A DNA stretch of 64,000 nucleotides from the NCBI RefSeq assembly GCF_004151275.2, contig NZ_CP130821.1, positions 310,001 to 374,000 on the forward strand, in the 5' to 3' direction. Below, piece by piece: positions 52,756 through 63,692 of the stretch. Under the pieces are notes generated by a model. The model was not told the origin of the DNA. It saw nothing but the letters and a program-made list of their open reading frames with translations, and searched no databases. The position numbers and the translations under genes were made by a program. Position 1 is the stretch's first letter, and every line of letters starts with the position of its first letter. The DNA comes from Flavobacterium dauae. GTDB taxonomy: Bacteria; Bacteroidota; Bacteroidia; Flavobacteriales; Flavobacteriaceae.

Positions 52756-52788
52756 AAAAAACTCGTTAGAATTTCTAACGAGTTTTTT
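52756..52788 (-). terminator. Terminator of rpoD
   Basis: AAAAAACTCGTTAGAA and TTCTAACGAGTTTTTT form a nearly unbroken palindrome between the rpoD stop and the ECF sigma gene. Confidence 0.8.
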
Positions 52789-52803
52789 ATCAATTGCTGA
52801 TTT

Positions 52804-52865
52804 TGTCATATTGAGCAAAACGAAGTGAAGTAGAAATATCTCTATTCCTTTTTCGCCGAATGACA
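52804..52865. repeat. Dispersed repeat, family A (copy 2, inverted)
   Basis: TGTCATATTGAGCAAAACG and the following AAGTGAAG are the reverse complement of the right end of the copy at 36323-36402 (24 of 27 bases), and TCGCCGAATGACA matches its left end. The copy is shorter than the first. Confidence 0.7.
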
Positions 52866-52869
52866 AAAA

Positions 52870-53733
52870 TTATCCTAAATACGTTTTTAAGATTTTACTA
52901 CGAGATGTATGTTTTAATCTACGGATTGCTTTCTCTTTGATTTGACGAACACGTTCGCGCGTTAAATCAAAAGTTTCGCCAATTTCTTCCAATGTCATTG
53001 GGTGTTGGTCGCCTAAACCAAAATATAAACGAACTACATCGGCCTCGCGAGGTGTTAATGTTTCCAATGCACGTTCAATTTCGGTACGCAACGATTCGTG
53101 AATTAACGTACGATCCGGATTTGGTGATTCGCCCGAACGCAATACATCATATAAGTTTGAATCTTCTCCTTCAACCAAAGGTGCATCCATTGATAAATGA
53201 CGTCCCGAATTTTTCATCGATTCTTTTACGTCGTTTACCGTCATATCTAATTCTTTAGCGATTTCTTCTGCCGATGGCGGACGTTCGTTAGATTGTTCTA
53301 ACAACGCGTACATTTTGTTGATTTTGTTGATCGATCCAATTTTATTCAGCGGTAAACGAACAATACGTGATTGTTCTGCCAATGCAGATAAAATAGATTG
53401 ACGAATCCACCAAACAGCGTACGAAATAAATTTAAAACCACGTGTTTCATCAAAACGTTGTGCGGCTTTAATTAAACCTAAATTTCCTTCGTTAATTAAA
53501 TCGGGCAATGTTAAACCTTGGTTTTGATATTGTTTTGCTACCGATACTACGAAACGTAAATTAGCTTTTGTTAATTTCTCTAAAGCACGCTGATCGCCAG
53601 CTTTAATGCGTTGTGCCAATTCTACTTCTTCGTCGGCTGTAATTAAATCTACCTTACCAATTTCTTGTAAATATTTGTCTAATGATGCTGTTTCACGATT
53701 AGTTACCTGCTTGGTAATTTTAAGCTGTCTCAT
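52870..53733 (-). CDS. rpoD: Primary RNA polymerase sigma factor RpoD/SigA (short Bacteroidota type)
   Basis: The 287-residue sigma factor holds regions 1.2 ([31 protein letters not shown]), 2 ([57 protein letters not shown]), 3 and 4 ([49 protein letters not shown]). It lacks region 1.1 and the non-conserved insert, as usual in Bacteroidota, and it is the factor that reads TAnnTTTG promoters. No -7 consensus is seen upstream of its own start. Confidence 0.97.
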   Translation of the reverse strand: MRQLKITKQVTNRETASLDKYLQEIGKVDLITADEEVELAQRIKAGDQRALEKLTKANLRFVVSVAKQYQNQGLTLPDLINEGNLGLIKAAQRFDETRGFKFISYAVWWIRQSILSALAEQSRIVRLPLNKIGSINKINKMYALLEQSNERPPSAEEIAKELDMTVNDVKESMKNSGRHLSMDAPLVEGEDSNLYDVLRSGESPNPDRTLIHESLRTEIERALETLTPREADVVRLYFGLGDQHPMTLEEIGETFDLTRERVRQIKEKAIRRLKHTSRSKILKTYLG

Positions 53734-53825
53734 TTTTAATAACCCCTTTCTTTGTTGTTAGTTTTAGTTATACGCACAAAGTGGTAAAAGGTTACAACAA
53801 TTTTAAAAATTTTTTTATTTTAATC

Positions 53826-53858
53826 AGCTTTGTCAAAGTTTTAAACTTTGACAAAGCT
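53826..53858. repeat. REP-like palindrome downstream of the RAYT gene
   Basis: A 33-base palindrome whose 16-base arms (53826-53841 and 53843-53858; core TTTGTCAAAGTTT / AAACTTTGACAAA) are perfectly complementary. It ends 23 bases beyond the RAYT stop and is related to 54558-54593 and 9008-9037. Confidence 0.75.
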
Positions 53859-53881
53859 TTTAAGCTATTTTGTTTTTAAAA

Positions 53882-54490
53882 TCAGAAATTAAAATCTTTT
53901 ATTTTGTTATGACAAATAGTAAAGTTTTCTTTAGAATTAAAAAGAGCTATAATTTCATTTCTCATTAAACTTGTTTTAGCATCTGATAAAATTGATTTGT
54001 ACGATGAATGTTTATATTCCTTAAAATCAACTTTTAAATCTTTTGGATTTTGATGTATGTAGATGATTACGTTTCTTAAGTATTCTTCTGAATCTATTTT
54101 AATTCTTTTAAAAGGACTTTCGAATAAGCTACCATGTCGATTTTGTGTTTTGTTGTATGATTGAGTGTAAGAACTGATAAATTTACTAATCTGTTTACTT
54201 GCGATATTTTTAATAGAATGTAAGCCTTCATTAATAGTTGAATTTATTGGTTTTGAGTTTTCTAAAAATTCTTCTATTTCTTCTCTCGTTTTTATTTTAA
54301 GTAAAATATGAAAATGATTAGGCATTAAACAATAGGCATAAACATCTGCAATATTTAAAATATATTTTGAAAGTTGTTTTAAAAAGTAGTTATAGTTTTC
54401 ATCGGTTTGAAAAACTTTACCACTGTTTATTCCTCTGTTATAGATATGATAATAATTATCGGCTTCTAAATTTAGAATTCGTATATCCAT
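53882..54490 (-). CDS. REP-associated tyrosine transposase (RAYT, Y1_Tnp family)
   Basis: The 202-residue protein has the HUH motif HFH at residues 59-61 in YCLMPNHFHILLKIK, the opening ADNYYHIYNRGINSGKVF and the catalytic tyrosine Y144 in NVIIYIHQNPKDL. RAYT proteins are single-strand endonucleases, related to IS200/IS605 TnpA, that cut and rejoin REP palindromes. The gene has no partner tnpB and no IS ends, but REP-like palindromes flank both sides (53826-53858 and 54558-54593). The frame is complete, and the sequence is more AT-rich than its neighbours. Confidence 0.9.
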   Translation of the reverse strand: MDIRILNLEADNYYHIYNRGINSGKVFQTDENYNYFLKQLSKYILNIADVYAYCLMPNHFHILLKIKTREEIEEFLENSKPINSTINEGLHSIKNIASKQISKFISSYTQSYNKTQNRHGSLFESPFKRIKIDSEEYLRNVIIYIHQNPKDLKVDFKEYKHSSYKSILSDAKTSLMRNEIIALFNSKENFTICHNKIKDFNF

Positions 54491-54557
54491 CTTTTTATTT
54501 CTTTGTTTTTAGGTATTACCTATAGCAAATGTAATTTTTTGCGTTTTATCTTTGTTT

Positions 54558-54593
54558 ATCTTTGTCAAAGGTTTAATAAACTTTGACAAAGAT
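54558..54593. repeat. REP-like palindrome upstream of the RAYT gene
   Basis: ATCTTTGTCAAAG (54558-54570) and CTTTGACAAAGAT (54581-54593) are perfect 13-base arms with a 10-base AT loop. The arms share TTTGTCAAAG with the copy on the other side of the RAYT gene, 68 bases upstream of its start codon. Confidence 0.75.
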
Positions 54594-54612
54594 TTTTTAT
54601 TAAGTCTGTAAT

Positions 54613-55464
54613 TTATTCGTACGAATCTACAGTGATGTAAAAAGGGAAATTCATAGGGATTTTTTGCCAATCGTCGAATTCAGAATCCTTAAAAACAAAA
54701 GTATTTGCTGTAGCAAAACCTACATTGGTTAAAAGATAATTTTTTTGGTCTTTATTTATTTCTACTTTTAATGTTTTAAAAATTGCCGCTACTTTTTTAT
54801 GCCCATCAATGTAAATATCTAAGTCATTAACATTTACAATAATCCAACCTTTACTTTTATTTGTAACAATAAAATGAATATCTGCATGTGGAATGCGTTT
54901 GGTTGGCTTGCCGTTTTCAACTTCAAAAAATTCTATTCCATAAATTGCTTTTTTAAAATCTATTCCTGTTAAATACCAATGAATCTCTTTGATTTTCTTT
55001 AATTTATTGTTGGTGTTTAAAATCATCCCGAATTTTAATCCCGAATCTTTGTTGTTTTCATTGTAACTTCTAAAAGATCCTTTTATATTTCCCGAACCTT
55101 CGTTAGTTCTACCATAAATTCGTTCTTTAATTTTGGCGTTTGCCGGCGGAATAATGATTTCGCGTAATATTTCGGAAGAAGGGGTAAGGCTGATATTGTA
55201 AATATTGGTGGTATTTTGTAGCGTAATTTCCTTTTGTTCAAACCCAAATTGTTCGACAATTACTTTAAGCGGTAGTTTGTATTGTTCGGTATCAATGACA
55301 AATTTTCCTTTTTCATCGGTAACAAAACTCTTTTTGTAATCTGGCAGTAAAATGGTGGCGAATTCAATGTTTTCTTTTGATTCTTGATTAGAAAGCTGAA
55401 GGGTAACTTGTGCTTGAACAAAGCTTGATACTGTTACAAAGAAAAAAAGTATAGAGTTTTTCAT
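54613..55464 (-). CDS. Secreted protein with carboxypeptidase-like regulatory domain
   Basis: The 283-residue precursor has a signal peptide (MKNSILFFFVTVSSFVQAQ) and a regulatory-like domain at about 20-95 (LQLSNQESKENIEFATILLPDYKKSFVTDEKGKFVID), then SEILREIIIPPANAKIKERIYGRTNEGSGNIKGSFRSYNE, typical of a family of Bacteroidota proteins with this domain and a 200-residue unknown part. It resembles the protein at 50439-51554 in plan and may be a distant relative. The role is unknown. Confidence 0.75.
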   Translation of the reverse strand: MKNSILFFFVTVSSFVQAQVTLQLSNQESKENIEFATILLPDYKKSFVTDEKGKFVIDTEQYKLPLKVIVEQFGFEQKEITLQNTTNIYNISLTPSSEILREIIIPPANAKIKERIYGRTNEGSGNIKGSFRSYNENNKDSGLKFGMILNTNNKLKKIKEIHWYLTGIDFKKAIYGIEFFEVENGKPTKRIPHADIHFIVTNKSKGWIIVNVNDLDIYIDGHKKVAAIFKTLKVEINKDQKNYLLTNVGFATANTFVFKDSEFDDWQKIPMNFPFYITVDSYE

Positions 55465-55489
55465 AAAATAGATTTTATCAAAAATAAAA

Positions 55490-55516
55490 AAACCGATGAG
55501 TAAATCTCATCGGTTT
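55490..55516 (-). terminator. Terminator of pnp
   Basis: AAACCGATGAG and CTCATCGGTTT around five bases, with a run of U in the minus-strand RNA, 20 bases past the pnp stop. Confidence 0.75.
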
Positions 55517-55535
55517 AAAATACATTTAACAAAAA

Positions 55536-57740
55536 CTAGTTGTTGTCTTCTTTTTTGTCGTTAGAAGGTTTGTTTTCGTTGTTTCTGTTTTGTGGTTTAC
55601 CTTCGCCTTTATTTTCTGGTTTGCCTTCCGGTTTTGGCGGACGTGGCAATAACGCTTTACGAGATACTTTTGGTTTTTTGGTTTTTGGATCCAAACCTAA
55701 ATATTTCACGTCTAAAACATCACCTTCTTTTAAAACATCTGACGGATTTTCAATGCGTTTCCAGTCAAATTCTGATACGTGTAATAATGAATCTTTACCC
55801 GGAACAAATTCTACCACTGCACCAAATTCTAACATTTTAGTAACTTTCACTGTGTAAACTTCGCCTTCAACCGGAGAGAATGTTTGGTTTTGGATTGATT
55901 GAATTGCTTTGTCCATTCCTTCTTGCGAAACACCTAATATTTCAATAATTCCAAAATCGCCTTCCTCTGTAATCACAATAGTAGTTTGGGTTTCTGCTTG
56001 TAATGCCTGAATGTTTTTACCACCTGGGCCAATAACCGCACCAATAAAATCTTTAGGAATTTCAAATTTAATGATTTTAGGAGCGTGTGCCTTAACAGTT
56101 GTTTTTGGAGCAGCAATAGTTTCGGTAATTTTTCCTAAAATGTGCATACGTCCTTCATGTGCTTGTTTTAAAGCTTGTTCCATAATGTCGTAACGCAATC
56201 CATCAATCTTAATATCCATTTGGCAAGCCGTGATACCGTCTTTTGTACCTGTAACTTTAAAGTCCATATCACCTAAGTGATCCTCGTCTCCTAAAATGTC
56301 AGATAAAACAGCAAAACGATTCCCATCGGTGATTAATCCCATTGCAATTCCCGAAACCGGTTTTTCAATTTGAATACCAGCATCCATCAACGCTAATGTT
56401 CCGGCGCAAACGGTTGCCATAGACGATGATCCGTTTGATTCTAATACGTCTGATACTAAACGAATAGTGTAAGGGCAATCGGCAGGAATCATGTTTTTTA
56501 ATGCACGTTGTGCCAAGTTTCCGTGACCCACTTCGCGACGCGATACTCCACGTAATGGTTTTGCTTCACCTGTAGAGAAAGGAGGGAAGTTGTAGTGTAA
56601 GTAAAAACGCTCTTCGCCTTGTTCGCTTGGTAAATCAATAATATTTGCTTCACGCGATGTTCCTAAGGTTACAGTAGCTAAAGCTTGTGTTTCACCACGT
56701 GTAAATACCGATGATCCGTGTGCTGATGGTAAATAATCTACTTCGCTCCAAATGTTACGGATTTCTGTAGTTTTACGTCCGTCTAAACGTAAACCTTGAT
56801 CTAAAACCAGGTTACGAACAGCTTCTTTTTGTGTTTTAGAAAAATATTTAGAAATTAATTCTTTTTTCTCTTCTATGGTTTCTTCAGAAAAATTAGCTAA
56901 TAATTCTTCTTTCAAAGTAGCAAATTTTTCGCTGCGTTCGTGTTTTGCACTTGCTTCGGCAGCAATGGCGTAAAATTTATCGTAAGCAAAAGTATGTATT
57001 TCTGCTTTTAACGTATCGTCATTTTCTTCAGGTTCGTATGTTCTGTAATCTAAAGATAATGCGGCACGCATTTTTTCCTGAGCTTCAATTTGAACGATAA
57101 TTGCTTCGTGTGCAAATTTAATAGCTTCTACCATTTCGGCTTCTGAAATTTCTTTCATCTCACCTTCTACCATACAAACCGAATCTTTAGAAGCACCAAT
57201 CATCATATCGATGTCTGATTGATCCAATTGTTGTTTGCTTGGGTTGATGATTAATTCGCCGTTTACACGACCAACGCGAACTTCTGAAATAAGGTTGTAG
57301 AAAGGGATGTCTGAAACAGCTAAGGCTGCCGATGCTGCTAAACCAGCCATTGCATCAGGCATTACATTTTCATCAAACGACATTAACTGCAACATAATTT
57401 GAGTTTCGGCGTGATAATCGTCCGGGAAAAGCGGACGCAAACAACGGTCAACCAAACGCATTGTTAAAATTTCCTGATCGCTTGGGCGTGCTTCTCTTTT
57501 AAAGAATCCGCCTGGGAAACGACCTGCAGCCGAGAATTTTTCGCGATAATCAACCGTTAATGGTAGAAAATCTACACCCGGGTTTGCGGTTTTTGCAGAT
57601 ACTGCCGTTGCTAAAATCATACAGTTACCTGAACGAACTACAACAGAACCATCGGCTTGTTTGGCTAATTTGCCTGTTTCGATTGAGATGGTTCTACCAC
57701 CACCTAAATCAATAATTTCTTGGGTTACTTTAGGAATCAT
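55536..57740 (-). CDS. pnp: Polyribonucleotide nucleotidyltransferase (PNPase)
   Basis: PNPase degrades RNA 3' to 5' by phosphorolysis. The 734-residue chain has two RNase PH-like domains ([55 protein letters not shown] signature in the first; [45 protein letters not shown] in the second), a KH domain ([26 protein letters not shown]) and an S1 domain ([35 protein letters not shown]). The tail after about 705 is a disordered Lys/Pro/Asn-rich extension. rpsO lies upstream, the usual order. Confidence 0.98.
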   Translation of the reverse strand: MIPKVTQEIIDLGGGRTISIETGKLAKQADGSVVVRSGNCMILATAVSAKTANPGVDFLPLTVDYREKFSAAGRFPGGFFKREARPSDQEILTMRLVDRCLRPLFPDDYHAETQIMLQLMSFDENVMPDAMAGLAASAALAVSDIPFYNLISEVRVGRVNGELIINPSKQQLDQSDIDMMIGASKDSVCMVEGEMKEISEAEMVEAIKFAHEAIIVQIEAQEKMRAALSLDYRTYEPEENDDTLKAEIHTFAYDKFYAIAAEASAKHERSEKFATLKEELLANFSEETIEEKKELISKYFSKTQKEAVRNLVLDQGLRLDGRKTTEIRNIWSEVDYLPSAHGSSVFTRGETQALATVTLGTSREANIIDLPSEQGEERFYLHYNFPPFSTGEAKPLRGVSRREVGHGNLAQRALKNMIPADCPYTIRLVSDVLESNGSSSMATVCAGTLALMDAGIQIEKPVSGIAMGLITDGNRFAVLSDILGDEDHLGDMDFKVTGTKDGITACQMDIKIDGLRYDIMEQALKQAHEGRMHILGKITETIAAPKTTVKAHAPKIIKFEIPKDFIGAVIGPGGKNIQALQAETQTTIVITEEGDFGIIEILGVSQEGMDKAIQSIQNQTFSPVEGEVYTVKVTKMLEFGAVVEFVPGKDSLLHVSEFDWKRIENPSDVLKEGDVLDVKYLGLDPKTKKPKVSRKALLPRPPKPEGKPENKGEGKPQNRNNENKPSNDKKEDNN

Positions 57741-57837
57741 AATTTTTTAATTCTTAATTAAACAAAGGGTTGTGTTGTTGTGTTGTTGTTTAGTACCCCA
57801 ATGAAAAACCAAGCTTTTATGCTTAAATATAAATGAA

Positions 57838-57865
57838 AAAGAGGTGCACATGCGCACACCTCTTT
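57838..57865 (-). terminator. Hairpin between rpsO and pnp
   Basis: AAAGAGGTG and CACCTCTTT with an inner GCGC-containing stem, nine bases beyond the rpsO stop. In other bacteria the rpsO-pnp gap also holds a partial terminator. Confidence 0.7.
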
Positions 57866-57874
57866 GTAAATGGA

Positions 57875-58144
57875 TTATTTTCTAATACCCAATTCTTTGA
57901 TAATTTCACGATATCTGTTAATATCTTTTTTCTTTAAATAGTCTAAAAGGCTTCTTCTTTTACCTACTAAAAGAACTAATGAACGCTCAGTGTTATAATC
58001 GTGACGATTCTTTTTTAAGTGCTCTGTTAAATGTGAAATTCTGTAAGTAAATAATGCAATTTGCCCTTCTGCAGAACCTGTGTTTGTTGCAGAACCTCCG
58101 TGTTTAGCGAAGATTTCAGCTTTTGTTTCTTTAGATAAATACAT
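57875..58144 (-). CDS. rpsO: 30S ribosomal protein S15
   Basis: The 89-residue protein (MYLSKETKAEIFAKHGG ... GKRRSLLDYLKKKDINRYREIIKELGIRK) has normal length and sequence; S15 binds the central domain of 16S rRNA early in assembly. The ATG at 58144 is chosen because the longer frame, up to 58258, adds sequence unlike any S15. pnp follows after a hairpin. Confidence 0.97.
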   Translation of the reverse strand: MYLSKETKAEIFAKHGGSATNTGSAEGQIALFTYRISHLTEHLKKNRHDYNTERSLVLLVGKRRSLLDYLKKKDINRYREIIKELGIRK

Positions 58145-58229
58145 TCCAATATTATTTAAATGATTATTATGTAATGTTTTGAATTGAAAAATTCTGTGCA
58201 AATATACAGTTTTTTTTGAAAGTACAATT

Positions 58230-58691
58230 TTAATTCTGATAAACTTTTGCAATTTCATTGGTCAACCATTCCAATAATTCACGGTCTTCTTTACCAAAGG
58301 CATTTAATGTATTAGAGTCAATATCAATTTGCCCAATGTTAATACCATTTGTTATAATAGGAACAACAATTTCGGATTTTACGTTGATGTTGCACGAAAT
58401 ATAATTGTCCTGAGCCATAACATCGCTTACCAGAAAAGTTTTGTTACTTTCAGCTACTTGCCCGCAAATGCCTTTGCCAAACTGAATGGTTGTGTGGTCG
58501 GTAGGTAATCCTGCAAATGGTCCTAAGTGTAATTCTTTTTTATTGGCATCGGTAAAATAAAATCCAACCCAATCATAATAAGAAATGTTTTCCTTTAGAA
58601 ATACGCATATTTCCTGTAATTTCTCGTTGTTGGTTTTATCTGTTGATAAAAGCTTTGTTAAAGTATTCTTTAATTGTTCTTTTTTCATCAT
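58230..58691 (-). CDS. GAF-domain protein, free methionine-(R)-sulfoxide reductase like
   Basis: The 153-residue protein is a single GAF domain: YDWVGFYFTDANKKELHLGPFAG, then FGKGICGQVAESNKTFLVSDVMAQDNYISCNINVKSEIVVPI, and a late DIDSNTLNAFGKEDRELLEWL. This is the pattern of fRMsr enzymes, which reduce free Met-(R)-SO. The cysteines that correspond to E. coli Cys94 and Cys118 are present (Cys76, Cys100); where Cys84 would be there is His66. The enzymatic call is therefore probable, not certain. Confidence 0.75.
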   Translation of the reverse strand: MMKKEQLKNTLTKLLSTDKTNNEKLQEICVFLKENISYYDWVGFYFTDANKKELHLGPFAGLPTDHTTIQFGKGICGQVAESNKTFLVSDVMAQDNYISCNINVKSEIVVPIITNGINIGQIDIDSNTLNAFGKEDRELLEWLTNEIAKVYQN

Positions 58692-58738
58692 CTTTTTTTA
58701 GTAAATTTACAAAAAATTAAAACGCATCAAAATTAAAT

Positions 58739-59158
58739 ATGTTGCCACGTTATTTTTATAATTTAATGTTAACAGCCGCCTTGCTTTTTTCAAACTTAGG
58801 CTTGGCTGTCAATATTCATTATTGTGGTAATGTTATTGAAAAAATAGAATTGGGTTATGCGTCTTCTATGAACTGTGCAGAAGGAACGCACGAAAAATCT
58901 TGCTGTAAAGAAAAAAAAGAAATCAGTAAAAAGGATTGTTGTAAAGATCAAACAATCAAACAAAAAACAGACGAGGTTGTTGTAAAAGTATTCCAATCAC
59001 AACAGTTTACCGATTTTTTGGCACCTGCAGTATATAAATTTCAGCCGGTTGTTCTTACAGAAATTAATCTTCCAAAAAAGATAGATGTTGCTTTTTGTTT
59101 TGAAAGTAACGCACCACCTTTATACAAACTATACAGCCAGTACCTGCTCTATGCATAA
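58739..59158 (+). CDS. HYC_CC_PP family protein (Cys-rich, secreted; probable metal handling)
   Basis: The 139-residue precursor has an N-terminal hydrophobic signal-like region (about 9-22). The motifs that name the family are present: HYCGN (about 27-31), paired cysteines in KSCCKEKK and KDCCKDQ (about 53-70) and APPLYKLYSQYLLYA at the end. His/Cys-rich sequence of this kind fits metal binding in the periplasm. It precedes a TonB receptor by 47 bases and belongs to a three-gene locus ending in a heavy-metal-binding protein. Confidence 0.8.
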   Translation: MLPRYFYNLMLTAALLFSNLGLAVNIHYCGNVIEKIELGYASSMNCAEGTHEKSCCKEKKEISKKDCCKDQTIKQKTDEVVVKVFQSQQFTDFLAPAVYKFQPVVLTEINLPKKIDVAFCFESNAPPLYKLYSQYLLYA

Positions 59159-59205
59159 CAAACATTTTTTTATTAAAAAGAATGTTTAATTAGTTATGCA
59201 ATTTT

Positions 59206-61437
59206 ATGAAATATACATTATTAGTAGTGTGCGTTTTAGCTATGCACACCCTTTATGCCCAAGATACTTACAAGGGCAAAATTTTAAATACTTACAATCA
59301 ATCAATAGAAGACGCGAAAATTTCGGTTAACGACAGCGTTGTTGCCACTACGGATAAATTCGGAATGTTCGAAGTTACTTTAAACGAACCAAATGTGGTT
59401 TATGTGTATGCCGAAGGATACGAAGTTTTAGAAGCCGAATTAACAGATAAAGACCAATTTTACACGTTTCAAATTCAACCCGAAGCCAGTTTAAACGAAT
59501 TGGTTGTTAACGTAAACAAGAAAAATACCGAACGCAATAAAGGTATAACCAACTCGCAAACTATGAACAGTGGTGAGTTGTTAAAAGCAGCTTGTTGTAA
59601 TTTGGCAGAATCGTTTGAAACCAATCCATCTATTGATGTGAATTTTTCAGATGCCATTTCCGGATCAAAACAAATTAAAATGTTAGGCTTAACAAGTCCG
59701 TATATTTTAATTGCCGAAGAAAATATTCCGAGTGTTCGCGGAGCTTCGCAGGCTTATGGATTGTCGTTTACACCCGGAACTTGGGTAGAAAGTATTCAGG
59801 TTACAAAAGGTGCCGGAAGTGTTGTAAATGGTTTTGAAAGTATTTCCGGACAAATTAATACCGAACTGATCAAACCTGCAAACGATATTCCGTTTTATCT
59901 GAATTTATATGGATCTACCGATGCCCGTTTTGAAATGAATGCGCATTTTAATGAAAAGATTTCTGATAAATGGAGCTCTTCGTTATTTCTTCACGGTAAT
60001 ACACGTGTAAAGAAAAATGATATGAATCACGATGGATTTTTAGACAATCCGTTGGGAAGCCAGATCAATATAATGAACCGTTGGCAGTATCAAAATCTGG
60101 AAAAAGGCTGGATTGCTTTTTTAACTGCACGTTATATGAAAGACGAAAAACAAACCGGCGAGGTCGATTTTGATAAAAACATCCATAAATTAACTACCGA
60201 TAAATGGGGGTCTGAATTAAATACCGATAAGTTTGACGTTAGTTCAAAAGTGGGATATGTTTTCCCCGATCAACCTTACAAAAGCTTTGGTTGGCAAAAC
60301 TCGTTTAGCTATCACAAACAAAATTCGTATTTTGGATTGAATCAGTTTGATATTACACAACGCAGCATTTATTCCAACTTGTTGTATAGTTCTATCATCA
60401 GTAATACGTTACATAAATTTTCAACCGGAGCAAGTTTTATGTACGATGATTATTCAGAATTTGTATATAATTACACCGCTCAGAATTACGATCGAACCGA
60501 TACAAGCTACGGAGCATTTTTTGAATATACGTATGATAACGCCAATAATTTGGCTTTGATTTTAGGTGGACGGATTGATAATTCTAACCGATTGGGAACG
60601 TTTGTAACACCGCGTATGCACTTGCGTTATACTCCGTTTGAAAAAACAACGGTTCGTGCATCGGCAGGTCGCGGAAAACGTTTAGCAAATATTTTTGCAG
60701 AAAATCAATATTTGTTTGCAAGTTCGCGTGAATTCAATATTAAAAACGACGGAGGAAAAGCCTACGGAATGGATCCTGAAATTGCTTGGAATTACGGTGT
60801 AAGTATTTCGCAAGATTTTACTTTTTTAGGAAAAAATGCCAGCTTAACGCTTGATTTTTACAGAACCGATTTCCAAAACCAGATTGTGGTAGATTTAGAT
60901 CAGTCTGCTCGTTCAGTTAATTTCTATAATTTAGATGGAAAATCGTATGCGAATTCTTTTCAAGCCGAATTAAATTACAACATCATCAAACATTTAAATT
61001 TAAGAACGGCTTATAAATATTACGATATTAAAACAACATATAACGGTAACAATTTAGAACGTCCGCTACAGGCAAAACACCGCTTGTTTGCAAATCTTGA
61101 GTTTATGACGCACGAACACAACGGCAGTTACTGGAAATTTGATGCCACGTGGAATTGGTTAGGAAAACAACGTTTGCCATATACCGGAGATAATTCGCAA
61201 GAAAATCAATTGCCAGCATATACCAGTTCGTTTTCTACGATTAACGCACAGGTAACAAAAGTGTTTTCTGATACATTTGAAGTGTATGTTGGTGGCGAAA
61301 ACATTGGGAATTACCAACAACACCGCGTGATTTTAGGTGCCGATGATCCGTTTGGCAATGAATTTGATAGTACTATTGTGTACGGACCTATTTTTGGACA
61401 AATGTATTATGCCGGATTGCGATTTAAAATTAAATAG
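59206..61437 (+). CDS. TonB-dependent receptor of the Cys-motif metal locus
   Basis: The 743-residue precursor has a signal peptide (MKYTLLVVCVLAMHTLYAQ), a carboxypeptidase-like regulatory domain (about 20-95) and a plug at about 105-225 (GELLKAACCNLAESFETNPSIDVNFSDAISGSKQIKMLGL, then ILIAEENIPSVRGASQAYGLS and ITVTKGAGSVVNG-like). The barrel ends GLRFKIK. The AACCNL dicysteine at the head of the plug is unusual in ordinary receptors. Its neighbours are two secreted Cys-rich proteins, so a soft metal such as copper is the likely ligand, but this is inference. Confidence 0.85.
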   Translation: MKYTLLVVCVLAMHTLYAQDTYKGKILNTYNQSIEDAKISVNDSVVATTDKFGMFEVTLNEPNVVYVYAEGYEVLEAELTDKDQFYTFQIQPEASLNELVVNVNKKNTERNKGITNSQTMNSGELLKAACCNLAESFETNPSIDVNFSDAISGSKQIKMLGLTSPYILIAEENIPSVRGASQAYGLSFTPGTWVESIQVTKGAGSVVNGFESISGQINTELIKPANDIPFYLNLYGSTDARFEMNAHFNEKISDKWSSSLFLHGNTRVKKNDMNHDGFLDNPLGSQINIMNRWQYQNLEKGWIAFLTARYMKDEKQTGEVDFDKNIHKLTTDKWGSELNTDKFDVSSKVGYVFPDQPYKSFGWQNSFSYHKQNSYFGLNQFDITQRSIYSNLLYSSIISNTLHKFSTGASFMYDDYSEFVYNYTAQNYDRTDTSYGAFFEYTYDNANNLALILGGRIDNSNRLGTFVTPRMHLRYTPFEKTTVRASAGRGKRLANIFAENQYLFASSREFNIKNDGGKAYGMDPEIAWNYGVSISQDFTFLGKNASLTLDFYRTDFQNQIVVDLDQSARSVNFYNLDGKSYANSFQAELNYNIIKHLNLRTAYKYYDIKTTYNGNNLERPLQAKHRLFANLEFMTHEHNGSYWKFDATWNWLGKQRLPYTGDNSQENQLPAYTSSFSTINAQVTKVFSDTFEVYVGGENIGNYQQHRVILGADDPFGNEFDSTIVYGPIFGQMYYAGLRFKIK

Positions 61438-61500
61438 TAATTAAGTCGAAAGTCATAAAGTCAAAAGAATTGTCACTACGAGCGTAGTTGAGACACGAGA
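61438..61500. repeat. Intergenic repeat fragments (families D and A-like)
   Basis: AAGTCGAAAGTC at 61443-61455 matches the sdhA-sdhB gap; TGTCACTACGAGCGTAGTTG and GAGACA form a second, imperfect block like family A. Both are decayed. Confidence 0.35.
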
Positions 61501-61552
61501 AACTAACAAATTATTTCAATAGAAATAACTAACAATTTAAAAATAAAGAAAA

Positions 61553-61900
61553 ATGAAAAAATATTTAGTAGTACTATTAGCTGTTTTAGGTGTTACATTT
61601 ACAACTACAGCACAAGAAAAGAAAAGTAAAAACGCAAAAGTTGATGTTGAGGTAAAAGGGAATTGCGATATGTGTAAAAAGCGTATTGAAAAAGCTGCTT
61701 TTGGTGTTAAAGGTGTGAAATCGGCAGAATGGCATTCAGACGACCAAATGCTTCATTTAATTATCGATGAAAATAAAACCGATGCTTTAAAAGTTGAAGA
61801 AGCCGTTGCTAAAGCCGGGCACGATACCAAAGACGTTAAAGCAACACAAGATAATTACGATAGTTTACACGGTTGTTGCCAATACGATCGTGAATCGTAA
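61553..61900 (+). CDS. Secreted heavy-metal-associated (HMA) domain protein
   Basis: The 115-residue precursor has a signal peptide (MKKYLVVLLAVLGVTFTTTAQ) and an HMA fold (about 30-98): VEVKGNCDMCKKRIEKAAFGVKGVKSAEW, in which CDMC is the CxxC metal site, then LIIDENKTDALKVEEAVAKAGHDT. The C-terminus adds another cysteine pair, LHGCCQYDRES. It should bind copper or a similar soft metal in the periplasm, possibly receiving it from the TonB receptor encoded 115 bases upstream. Its operon with that receptor is plausible but the gap contains repeat sequence. Confidence 0.85.
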   Translation: MKKYLVVLLAVLGVTFTTTAQEKKSKNAKVDVEVKGNCDMCKKRIEKAAFGVKGVKSAEWHSDDQMLHLIIDENKTDALKVEEAVAKAGHDTKDVKATQDNYDSLHGCCQYDRES

Positions 61901-61911
61901 TTAAGGTCAAC

Positions 61912-61946
61912 AAAAAAATCCGACTAATTTTAGTCGGATTTTTTTG
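61912..61946. terminator. Bidirectional terminator between the HMA gene and groL
   Basis: ATCCGACTAA and TTAGTCGGAT around TT, flanked by A and T runs, between converging genes. Confidence 0.8.
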
Positions 61947-61964
61947 TTTTATATTGAAATGATT

Positions 61965-63692
<1,728 letters not shown>

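Noticed and set aside
53826..54593. Complete IS200/IS605 element
   Set aside because: The protein is of the RAYT branch, there is no tnpB, and the flanking palindromes are REP-like and not IS ends.
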